Source of the DNA: Sipunculus nudus
Lineage: Eukaryota > Annelida > Sipuncula > Golfingiida > Sipunculidae
Length of the DNA stretch: 64,000 nt
Assembly: GCA_026874595.1 (NCBI GenBank)
Contig: CM049306.1
Coordinates: 9,170,519-9,234,518 of the forward strand
Reading direction: 5' to 3'
Each line of letters starts with the position of its first letter. Position 1 is the stretch's first letter. A program made the position numbers and the translations under genes. Below, piece after piece: positions 36,473 through 46,700 of this stretch. The notes below the pieces were generated by a model, which saw only the letters and a program-made list of their open reading frames with translations, was not told the origin of the DNA and did no database searches.

Positions 36473-39400
36473 CCCTCCAGAAATTATCAGACAGATACCT
36501 ATAATGATTAGCAAGTGTGTATCTGACACCTCTTGCCATGAAGAGCTATTCATGAAAGCCAAATCAATGTATGACAAAGCTTTAGCGAAAAGCATATGGT
36601 TCAATCCCCCCTACAGCCGTCATGTAAAAACCAGTATTGGAAGACAATTCATGAAGCTAGTTGAAAACACTTCCCACAACATAACAGGTACCACAAGCTA
36701 TTCAACAGGAAAAATTTGAAAATAAGCTCCAGCTGTTTAGCCAACATGTCAAACCTGATCAGCAAACATAATATGAAAGTCCTTAATACCAACAAAGCTG
36801 CAAATGTACCTCTGTAAAAAAGATGAATGCCCTTTGAATGGTCAGTGTCAGCTGAGATGCATTGTCTATAAGGCAACTGTAAGAACAGACAATGACGAGA
36901 AATACTACATATAGGGTGTACTGAAGGTGATTTCAAGACCAGTTACAATAACCACAAACAATCCATTCGTAACAGATCCCACGCTAAAAACACTGATCTG
37001 TCTAAACACATCTGGACCCTAAAAGACAAGAATATGTATTACAAGCTCTCCTGGGAAATGTCGGCCATGCAGGGCAGCACCTTGCTTCTGTTTGTCTTAA
37101 AAGCTTCTTATAGCAACTGCCCCATGATCTTTTTTGAACTCAAGAGCGGAAATTCTCTCCAAGTGCCACCATCAAAACAAAATTCACTTTGAAATGTTTA
37201 AAAACCTAGCATTCATACATATAATCAACGTGCTCGCTTACCCATCCCTCACGGAATCCGCTCGACCTACTTACCTGTTCAGGTAAGTTGCTCTCTCACT
37301 GCTCTGCAGTGTTGAGGGACATGGCGTTGCCACTACCTCATGGTGAGTTTGTCGAGTTTAGTCCACTTGGTATGAGTGTAGTATATTTGCCTTTTATATT
37401 ATGTGTATTTTTACAGTATATGTGTATTTTTATATCATATGTGTATACAACTGAAAAATCAGCATACTGTGCTGAATGGACATCCTGGTAAAATTCCCCT
37501 TGTAATAAATAATAAAATAATAAAACAACAACGAACCTCTTTCCCCTGTGATGTTCCAGCATGATGTACCTCGACTGATCCTATTGTACCCCGAGTACAA
37601 TAGGATCAGTGTCAGCCATTTTTATGCTCTCCCTGATACGCACAAAGCATAATCCCGTAATCTCGTATAGTCTGGGCTTTCAAACCATGCCGTTAGCTTA
37701 GTAGGGAGGGGCTTAGTAGGAAGATCAAAAAGTTGTTTTAAGTTTTATTTAGAGATAATTATAGCATAATTAGTGGTTGATGGGCAGTCAAAGTATTAAG
37801 GGAACCATTTTTAATATGTAGGAAGGTTGGTTAGATTAGTGATAGGCGGTTGGGCCCAGTAATGTCTGTGATATCGCTCACCCGGTGAATATATTGTCAG
37901 ATGCCTGCGACCTATGGTTACTAAATCGTATATATCACAGAATATGAATGTCCATGTTTGGACTATCCCTCCGAATATTACCAAGAGCGCGGAACTGTCT
38001 TTTGCCTATATTGGACCGTTGTTCGAGTTCTCATATTCCCATGCGTATACTAATTTAATCTAATGTACGTGACATGTACTACTACTACCGTTTCAACAAA
38101 GAAAAGTTCAGCAAACTAAGTATATTCAACCCGATTTTACATTAAAGATATTACGATAATATTTTCGTTCTTAAATAACAGTCCTGCAGGCCTGTTGTTA
38201 TAGCTGTCCAAAAGTGCATGGTAATCAAACTGGGCATTCTGTTATAGGTGTTCAATAGTAGTTATTAATAAGTAGTGTTATAGGAGCCAGTAGAGGGAGC
38301 TGGAAGCACTGAGCCTGAAAGATGCTTTGTCTGATAAAGCAGACCCGGGTCCATATCCGCCCGAACGGGTGAGTCTTACTTCTCTCTGGGAAGGAGATAT
38401 GATCTTTAGCATGACTGAAAGTAGGTCCCAGTTTTTGCAGACTGACCACCACCTAAGCTTGCTTTTCAATATAGTCAGGTGTTTACATTAATTTATTTAG
38501 ATGGGGTTTGTTATAAAACAATCCTGACTTGCAGTTAATATTTATGTACATATTAACCCATCTGTATTTGTCATGGGAAAAGTACTGTTATTGGAGTTAC
38601 CATGGGGACTGACTGGTTAGTTATTAGTGTAGAACCCGCATCTTACACTATAGAGCAAATTAGATATTTCAGATTAGATTATTATCAGTAAAAGCATCAC
38701 TAGTTGAAACTGCACATCAAAAGGATATTATCTCCATAGTGTATGAATCAGTATGTGAGCATAGCAATATGCCTAAAAATCTTACCGTAATGTTCCCAAT
38801 AATCCCCGCGAGGAAAATGACAGTCATGATTGTTACTTCTATCACCACATAACCTGAAAAGCGAGAGTTTTAACATAATGAGTCATATATAACCTTTCAA
38901 CAAACATCCCTTTTGTAATTACCAGATGATTGCTCCAGTAATACCCACTGTGTTAATGACAGTTTAAAAGGTGACTAATCAAGTAATGATAAGACTTTAT
39001 GCATGGTACATATAGTGTATCCTCGTACAGCTGTAATATAGTAATATATTATGAATTAATGCTTGCTGTTCTTTATATCAAAGTTTGATATATGTGACAG
39101 CCTGGACAATAAATTACCAATCACGATACATATTTGTTCAAATTTTATACATGTACTTATGAACTTTTTGTAGCAATCCTCTTCCTAATTAATATATTCC
39201 AGTGTGGTCCATCTGTGGGTCCTCATCGTAATTTGGCTATATTTTAAAAAATTGGCAGATCATTTACAAAATTACGATTCTAACGCATTGGTTATACACA
39301 CTGAGTATTCCATGATCTCGTGATAATTTTAACCGCTGCTTTGTATAGCAAAGTTCTCTCGGTTCCTCCACCAGCGGAGACTAGTAATCAGACCAATGGG

Positions 39401-40539
39401 AGCGTGGTATCGCATTGTGCATCCATCTCAAACTTTAAAACATGCGACACCCGCTCTTGTTGGTCTGATTCTTTGCCCTGTGCCAGAACCGGTGTATTCA
39501 GACCAACGAGAGCGGATGTCGCATATTTAAAATTTGGAGGTGGATGCACAAGGCGGTTAAAAGTAGCAGTTAAAAACTGAAGAGATCTGGGTGTATAACC
39601 CGCAGTGTATTACCTTTGTGTAAGGAGCGTATTACAATTGCATTTCAGTGCAACATCTCCATCCTACTGATAAGGTCAAGGTCACTGGTCATTTACGGAA
39701 AGATCTACATTTACAAAATGTACATTAAATGGCACTTAGACCTCCCTGCTATGGCTAGGTACAACATGTTGAATATTAATTTTCATCTCAAATTACTCAT
39801 TATCTCAGGAAAACCTCTTTTGGGACCAATGCAATATTTATTGATGATACAATAGAAGCTGAGCAAAGTATTGCCTGTAATGTAATGAATGTCGAAACTT
39901 GTCTGAAATCTAAAATGAATGTAAACAGTTCAGGGTTAAGGCTGCTGATTGGCTGTTTAGTGCCATATATATTCAAACAAAATGTACCATAAAAGTTAAG
40001 TAAGCAACCTATGGCAGACCCCATATATTTATTTGGTCTTAACCATAAGAAATAGAGGAACTATACATGATTTATGAGTATTAATTGGTCATGGTTTTCA
40101 TGTTGTCATGTTTTTCATTCTCAACTTAGTCTTGAGTCATACATACCCTTAAATATCAAAAGGTGTCCCAACTTTCAATTTGAAAACACAGATGATAGAA
40201 ATTTTAAAAAGAATGTACACTTTATGGGGAGTAGCGGACAATTTAACACAATAGAAAGCGGATTATTGTTCATCAACCCCTTCCCTCGGTTGGCTTGAAA
40301 GTTATGGTACAATGTATAAATGAAGGGCGCAAAAAAACCCATAAATTTCACAGCATAACTGCCCTTTGTAGGCCTACATACAAAGCTCGCTATGTTACTT
40401 ATTAAACATAACATTGAATATATACAGGACTATGTCATTTTATCTGACTGACTAGAGAAATTTATGTCGGCTTACCTATCCAGCGTTCTTGTAATTCAGA
40501 ATACCCTGTAAAATTCACAACCATGGCGCCTGTGGTCAT
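33969..40539 (-). CDS. Rhodopsin-like (class A) GPCR, three coding exons, 330 aa
   Basis: Exons are 40476-40539 (phase 1 donor G|GTAAG), 38786-38853 (TM1; acceptor TTTTCAG, donor ACG|GTAAG, phase 0) and 33969-34829 (acceptor CTGCAG, to stop). They join in frame to 330 residues. The short extracellular N-terminus has one N-glycosylation site (NFT, residue 9). TM1 carries the GN pair (LAGIIGN), TM2 the conserved Asp (NLLTADIAF), and TM3 starts at the conserved Cys (VTCQL), with a partner Cys in loop 2 (NYTVCKQ). TM7 reads NPILYGYFNENYRKV. TM3 ends SFQRRRIV, so the usual DRY is QRR. TM6 lacks CWxP but has SVP. A basic C-tail follows. The ligand is unknown; a peptide receptor is possible but not shown. 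It lies ~3 kb downstream of the cytokine-like gene on the same strand. Confidence 0.9.
35170..35312 (-). mobile_element. tRNA-derived SINE-like segment
   Basis: On the minus strand a box-A-like TAGCGAAGCGATTGAAACG is followed by a perfect B-box-like GTTCGAATCCCGG (near 35214-35226). AT-microsatellites flank both sides, as often seen at SINE tails. It lies in intron 2 of the GPCR gene. A working tRNA is unlikely because no acceptor stem pairs. Confidence 0.5.
35319..35374. repeat. (TA)n microsatellite
   Basis: In GPCR intron 2. Long Tyr/Ile open frames crossing it on both strands are artefacts. Confidence 0.95.
35872..35911. repeat. (AT)n microsatellite
   Basis: In GPCR intron 2. Confidence 0.95.
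36190..36254. repeat. (TA)n microsatellite
   Basis: Uninterrupted TA tract of about 32 units in GPCR intron 2. Confidence 0.95.
36388..36467. repeat. Compound (CA)n-(TA)n microsatellite
   Basis: CA dinucleotides with a single G interruption (36388-36427) run directly into TA dinucleotides. The array borders the Penelope-like fragment. A perfect 18-bp inverted pair, 'cgaaaatgttc' and flank versus 'gaacattttcgttgtaaat', lies just to its left (36331-36379). Confidence 0.9.
36475..37200 (+). pseudogene. Penelope-like element 3' fragment with GIY-YIG endonuclease
   Basis: The first frame (36504-36719) contains SKCVSDTSCHEELFMKA and IWFNPPYSRHVKTSIGRQF, a motif run typical of the RT-to-endonuclease linker of Penelope-like elements. 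After a frame change comes KDECPLNGQCQLRCIVYKAT. Next is the GIY-YIG core, which reads KYYI then GVLKVI with a stop or shift in place of the expected YIG. It continues in another frame as NNHKQSIRNRSHAKNTDLSK and HIWTLKDKN. The last piece resembles FLNSRAEILSKCHHQNK. Frame breaks make it dead. It is a 5'-truncated copy in GPCR intron 2. Confidence 0.78.
37574..37610. repeat. Perfect 16-bp inverted repeat with 5-nt loop
   Basis: ACTGATCCTATTGTAC pairs with GTACAATAGGATCAGT around the loop CCCGA. It lies in GPCR intron 2, so it would be in the unspliced transcript. Confidence 0.95.
38786..38853 (-). CDS. GPCR exon 2 (transmembrane helix 1)
   Basis: 68 nt between TTTTCAG and GTAAGA. Encodes YVVIEVTIMTVIFLAGIIGN and then IT, a hydrophobic helix with the class A GN signature. 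Two bases at its start complete the codon split by intron 1. Confidence 0.9.
39389..39553. repeat. Fold-back repeat, 54-bp inverted arms
   Basis: A unit CAGACCAACGAGAGCGGATG, continuing GTCGCATATTTAAAATTTGG and ending at GGATGCACAA, lies forward at 39499-39553 and inverted at 39467-39414. A third, partial forward copy is at 39389-39413. The spacer is ~31 bp. Likely a small MITE or stem-loop element in GPCR intron 1. Confidence 0.75.
40476..40539 (-). CDS. GPCR exon 1 (start codon, N-terminus)
   Basis: ATG at 40539-40537 with G at -3, a second in-frame Met five codons later, and 21 codons plus one base ending TGG ATA G|GTAAG. No in-frame stop was found in the ~70 bases read upstream, so an earlier start or a further 5' exon is not excluded. 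Confidence 0.85.
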
Positions 40540-41279
40540 GACACGTGACAGTTCTTTGGAGCACTTACGGTACCTCAAGCAACAAAGAAGATAATTTATA
40601 ACAATAGAGCAGTGCTCTGTGTGAACAAGCCCTTGCGTGTGAATAACAAAGAGGATATTGAATTAGAAAATATTACCAGCGACTGTATCACGTGTAGGCT
40701 TCTAGCTGATCGTATCTCAACCAGCTAAACCAACAGCAGGACTTGCAGCGTGAACAGCTTGAAACACTGTGCTACCAAAAATATTGCAGGGACACTGCAA
40801 GAGAAAACAAGCGGGATGTTTACGTAATAGTTTATATGAGATAAAAATTAATACTTACAGGCTTTCAATATTTATCTACAACCAAGATGATTTATATAAA
40901 GCCCAACATAGCAGGGGTAATCAAAATTTATGGTGTCGTTAACATTTAACTGTAATGGCAAAAATAACAGAGCTGCTTTGTGTTTACGACATATGGGTGA
41001 TGATGGAAACATATCACGCTGTGAGTTATCATGTAGTTACTAGTTGACCTTTCATCAGTCCCAGGTCAGACAAGCCAACGAAGGGAGTATATTAACAAAA
41101 ATTTTTAAAAGATATAGGAGCATAAATCAAGCGCTTAACATTTTAAAAATTTTAGCTCACCTATTTTATATTTACGATAACTCTGATTTTGGCTAAGCAT
41201 TGCAAAATTTCATTATAATAAAGTTGGGATCTATTGGAGCTTAACTGGTAAACTTAAGTTGCCCCCGGAAGGTATGCGT

Positions 41280-41681
41280 TCATTTTCATAATGGTGTGTG
41301 TGTTTGTTCAAAACATAACTCATCCAGTCACGAACGGAATTTCAGTCATGAACTTAATCAAATTTTCGTCGCAGTTCGGGAATGGGTCAAATGAGGACCG
41401 ATTACATTTAGGTGTTAATCCAGCATCTTCTCCGGATTCTGAAGCACCATCAAGGAATATTCACATATGTATGGTCACTTATGCACGAATGAACTGGAGA
41501 ATATGGGCAAAAATGAATGCACACAAGGTCCCGTCTCATCAGTGTGTTCAGGCACCTGTTCAAGCCACAGTCTATAGATCTCAACATCTATGAGTGACAG
41601 TGTCCAGTGTGTTCGCATAGCGTTGTTTAAACTTGTGCTACCAACGCGGAGGCATGTATCCATTGGGATACAAATTTCTAG
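41280..41681 (+). repeat. Dispersed repeat, copy 2 of 3, ends in CTAG
   Basis: Contains 'ttcgggaatgggtcaa', 'tcaaggaatattcacatatg', 'cacttatgcacgaatgaac' and 'gcggaggcatgtatc', ending TTTCTAG followed by T. The copy is interrupted or diverged between 41540 and 41640. Confidence 0.65.
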
Positions 41682-42299
41682 TTAAATTACGTTTTCTCTT
41701 TCTTTCTGTGTTTGTTTCTCCCTGTCTGTCTGCCTATCTGCCTGACTGTTTGTCCGTTTCTCTGTCTGCCTAGTGCCTACCCTTCACCACCTTACCCTAC
41801 CCTACCTATAGCTATATTGTAGAATTCTGTAGGTTAGCTAAAACATAAGCTGTACCATGTCCACACATGCTAACATTCTCTGTTTATCTTCGTCTCATTA
41901 CAACCACTGTTAAGTTAGGGAAGGTTCTTTCAGAAAGAGATATAGTCCATTTTCAAGGTTTATGTTGGCCTAAATGTCCTCATTTCCCAGGCTGTTTTCT
42001 GTCTCTAACTATGACCTCGGGCAAGATTTATTATATACAGCACAGTAAGACTAGGAGAAAACCGGCTTGAAAAAAGACAGGAGCAAAGCAAAACATGGGT
42101 ATCAGTTACCACAGTTAATGGGTTAATCTGAATTTGAGGAATGTTGGGATTTTTTATTGGAGTACCGGCCGAAATTAAGCTACATATATGTCAGGATGTT
42201 TTATATTTTGTCAATGCATGGAGAGGGTTAATTTGAAATTTCTTGACCATATGGCTGGTCGTATCCTTGTGAAATCACTCAAGACAACATTAGTGTCAA

Positions 42300-42450
42300 C
42301 AGTCAAGAAAGTACCGGTGTCATCACGAAGCAGGATCCAGTATCATCACTGAGGAGGGTTCAGTGTCATCACCCTGGAGGTTCCGGTGTCATCACTCAGG
42401 AGGGTTCTGGTGTCATTACTCAGAAAGGCAACGATGTCATCACTTTCTAA
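42300..42450. repeat. 24-bp minisatellite, about six copies
   Basis: Unit close to CCGGTGTCATCACTCAGGAG plus GGTT, with each copy slightly different. Confidence 0.85.
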
Positions 42451-43572
42451 GACAATTTTGATAACACTCACAGGCGATACCGGTGATATCATTCACGAAG
42501 TTAAAAATGTCACGTGACGTCCATTGGCGGAGGTGGGGTATAATTAAGTATCAGGCAGGAGGGTAACATTTTGTCTTTTTATACAGGATTTTATTTATTT
42601 ATTTTTTCATTTAAGTGATCTCCTAGACGCGTAGTTAAAAGATTGGGGGTATATGAGATAAAATAAAGATAAAAAATAAAGTCTTTTCACTTTATTATCG
42701 AACTTTGTAACCTTAATATAAAAACTCACATATACATGTACTTAAATATATCATGTGGGACCAAGTACATTTATACATATTGGAATGTTTAATTAGTTGT
42801 AAATCTCGAGAACAATTCTTTTCACTCCGTATTTTCCATGAAGATATGTCGGTTGTTTCTTTACACAAGACCCGTCTTCTGGTCAAGCAAACGTACTCAG
42901 AATCCCCATCCATTATCATTTAATACATTTGCCTATAAACATTATTAATATTTTAAAATCTTACATTGAATAAACTCATTCTTCTTTTTATCTTTCCACA
43001 AAAACACATGCTACCAGGCCTTAATCAACAACCTGACTTTTTTTCAACAAGAGGATTTCAGTAGGCACGGAACACATAACACGACAGAATATGTCACTTG
43101 ACTCGTGACGTCATTAATCACGTGCGGAACTGGGACGGTATGTTAAAAAAACTTTTAAAAAGTCTAATAGCTGTAAAACGTTCATGACGGATGACACTGC
43201 CATCTGGAGGTTTAAACGGAAACTATATTTGAATAAGTTCTTTTGTCTACACCTTTTGAATGGTAAATAGACTAAATACAAATAAAAGCTATTTTCGACT
43301 AAAATATCTAAAAACAATTAACGCCTCTAAACATGCAGAATACCAAACATTCATTTGTACAATACAATAAATTCCGCATATAAAACGTATGGTTGACTAG
43401 AATTATTTGTTTAAAACATATTTTTTTTAAATATAAAAATAAAAATAGTGTAACTTAATCCCTGGCAATACATTCAAGTATTGAATAAATTATACAATAA
43501 TCGTGATATGTGGCCCGCTCATTTTATATAACGGAGAAAAGGTCGTACTCATTATGCGAAAAAGGGTTCTCA

Positions 43573-43752
43573 TTATTGTCCTATACGGTGTCGCCTCCTG
43601 TAGGCCTGTAAGATCTTCACTGTTTGCCTAGCCTGGTTTTGCAGCCGCCATGAAGTTACCACGTTACGGAGTGTCCATTCCAGCTCATTCATGCCTTCAA
43701 AATCTTCACTTGGGGCTTCGTTTCTTGTTGAGATCGGTTCGAGCTCCTGCAC
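43573..43752 (-). CDS. Cytokine-like gene exon 6 (helix D, stop)
   Basis: Begins after CTGCGTAG with VQELEPISTRNEAPSEDFEG, then a ~35-residue amphipathic helix and YRRRHRIGQ, with tandem stops TAA TGA at 43570-43575. An alternative in-frame acceptor (GTGCAG|GAG) would drop two residues. Confidence 0.75.
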   Translation of the reverse strand: MQELEPISTRNEAPSEDFEGMNELEWTLRNVVTSWRLQNQARQTVKILQAYRRRHRIGQ

Positions 43753-46700
43753 CTACGCAGAGTGTTCAGAAATATGTTATTTAATAATTTAATATTTTAA
43801 TATATAAACCTCAATAAACATACAAATGTACTGTACTTCGACTTCACAGTGTGTAAAAGTCCAGAGTCCATAGTCGTATATACCTTCCACGGCAGTCGGC
43901 TCAGAAGATACGCAGGGGCGCCAAATATATTCATTTGTGTCATTGGTAATATTATCCACCAACACGCATATACATATCTATGTATTACACTTATTTTCAT
44001 CTTCACACAAAAGACTGTTTTATAATATTGTATTATGTCCTTTTTTAGCAGTTCCAACCTTACATTAAAATTGACATTGAAAAATATTCTTCAATTACGT
44101 GCTCAATTTGAATAAATTAAAGTACCATGCGGTGGCACAACCGTCGTACATTTGCCCCTTGTATGATGTGCCCGACCCCGCTTTCCTGTACATGTTTTCG
44201 GCCTACGTGATTCATTAACAGTGGTTCTTTTAATATTTAGCTCTGTAGCTTGACGACCATTTTACATATATTGAATTAAACACAAATTAAATAAAAAAAT
44301 GTTGTTGAGAGGTTTTAGAATATTCATCACAAGCGTTTCTAGTTAATCAACCAATTTGTTACTTTTGTAGCAATTTTGAATTAAGTTTTAAATAGATCTT
44401 TAGACTTACAGCTGTATAGTTTTAGGCCAATTGAATTAATTCTGTTCTATTTCATTTAAATTTTGTTTTAATTAATTTTTTTTACACAGTAAACCACCTA
44501 TTAACGGGAATTATGGCGGGCGCTAAAGAGTTGGACTCTACTAAAGATAACTATTAAAATTTTATATGATTATACTCTGGATTCAAATATTGAATATATA
44601 ATATGTTTCAATAGGCCCAGCTCGTCGTCTGTCTGTCTTCTACTGACGATACTCGAGGTGCTAATATAAGCCACGGAGGGATTTGCGAGTAAGCAAAAGG
44701 AATTTAAAGCGAGGTCAATAGTCTACCAGCAGCCAATTTAGCTCCATAAGTACTGGCCTGATGTGAGCTCGCCGCGAGGTGCGTGTGATAAACAAAGCGG
44801 CACAGTTCTGGAGGCCCAGGAATCTGCTTACCTGAGCCTGGTTGATGATATACAGAAGCATCTATAGTAGGGCTGACAGGTTTGCGGGCGAGGTTTCATG
44901 TGTTCGTGCAACAACTGAAGATTCGCATGGAAGTTTTATATATTTTCGCAACTTTTTTTGTAAAAGGTGTATTCGAAATGTTAACTGGGAAAAGCGTTTT
45001 TTTTTTTTTTTTTTTTTTTTTTGCGAATCGCAACCGGATGCACCCTGTTGCATGTTTTTAGAAAACAACACTAAATGTGATATATAGTTACATTATATAC
45101 ATCCTTATGGCGTGCAAAAGAAAAAATGTTCCTTCGAAACTTCCAGTTGGGGATAGGGGGAAAATTATTTTATTTAGTAAAATTCGAGATAGGATATGGG
45201 ATTTTTTTAACATTTAAACATTTATAAGCTGAAGTTCATACATCTACATAAAAATATCAATATCTATAATTCATAACAACGATTAGTCAGACATGGAGAG
45301 TTCAATCTGGTGAGCTTTTCATGAGCAGACAGGTAAATGAAGAAATTATCAAATAACATTATAAGAGGCGCAGCAAAGAATCCTAAAGAAAAACTTAAAG
45401 GTTTGTTCCATAATTTATTTGGGGTCTGACAGGGTTTTCATTTCACAAAATTCCTACGTACTCATCAGCCAGAACCAATACATAAGTTCAGGTGTCTTTT
45501 GTGTTCAGTTGAACAAATAAATATTCCGTAATTTGTTTCGGGTTACGAAAGAATAATTTTTAAGGTACGAGGTACGAATGATCGAGGTACGGATAAACGG
45601 GATACGGAAGAAAGTGACCTGTCTCATTCTCCACACGCGAGATCTTGTCTATGAAGAGGATAAACGACACTCAATGTGCGCACAGCACTCTCCAGTCGAA
45701 CGCGAGCTTTATCGCCTTGCATTGAAAAATTACATTAATTAAGGAAAATAGCAAATACAGAGTATGCTTCGACAACATCCATTCAAAATATAACCAATAA
45801 AGAGCATTTGTCCGTGAAACATATTTTGTATATTGACAAACCTGCGGATATATTTTTGGTGTCATATCTGTGACGCGGTATTGTAAATATAACAGAAACT
45901 TGTGCACGTGCTTCCATCGATAGTTTATGTGATACAGCTGCTGCCAGAGTTGTTGAGGATGTAAACGCACGATGAACTTGCAGGGACATTTGTTATGCTT
46001 TTTTCTAACCTTATGCTACAGGATTACCGGCATGCATTAGGGGTTAACCATTATTGCATGCTGATATAAGACACGAGTCCCAAGGGATCGTGAGTCACAA
46101 GTTGTTAACATTTTACTGATCATCCAAGTGAGGCGCTTACTGGGTCAACTGTCAGGTCAAACATGCTTAAGTCCGTCACGGCTGGCAGGGAACTATCATC
46201 ATTACAATAGATCTTGACCCTGTTGGGAGGTTGCGACAGTCTGCATGACTTTCTTCTTTATCGTTTATCGTGTCAAAAACACCACTCTGTGGTGAGCTCT
46301 AGCGAGTAGGTGGGTTACTAACCTTGCCAAGGTTTAAAATGTTGTCGAGAATGAACAATATGGCGGCACCTCTCCTGTCTTCAAAGAGAGATGGGTAGTA
46401 TTCCTCCGGTTTCCTGGCTTCGACCTCTGAGAGCCAGACACGGCAACTGTTCAGGTGTCTCAGCAGCGAAATGATCTCAGCCTGGTGACGATAAAAATAA
46501 GCAGACAATACTTATGTTTCTGATGTGTTTAGGGGACAGTTCCTTACGTTTAAGTAAAAGAGAAGGGAAAAGATGGCTGTATTAGCGAGGTTTCAAAGTA
46601 CATAAGTTTTTACTTTTCTATTTTACACCAAGGTTGCAAACAAGTTTGACTCGAAATTTCCTCTATTAAAAAAAAAACTAAAAATGCTTCAAAGGGGCTT

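Larger units (their letters stand above)
40540..43572. other. Intergenic region between GPCR and cytokine-like gene
   Basis: Contains the dispersed repeat copy at 41280-41681 and a 24-bp minisatellite at 42300-42450. The minus-strand open frame at 42713-42919 looks mildly coding but has no partner exon. A TTTATT (minus-strand AATAAA) at 42691-42696 could be a distant poly(A) signal for the upstream gene. Confidence 0.4.

Noticed and set aside
42713-42919. Minus-strand frame with RRRVLCKETTDISSW as a further exon of the cytokine-like gene
   Set aside because: The gene already ends in tandem stops at 43570-43575, and no acceptor joins this frame.
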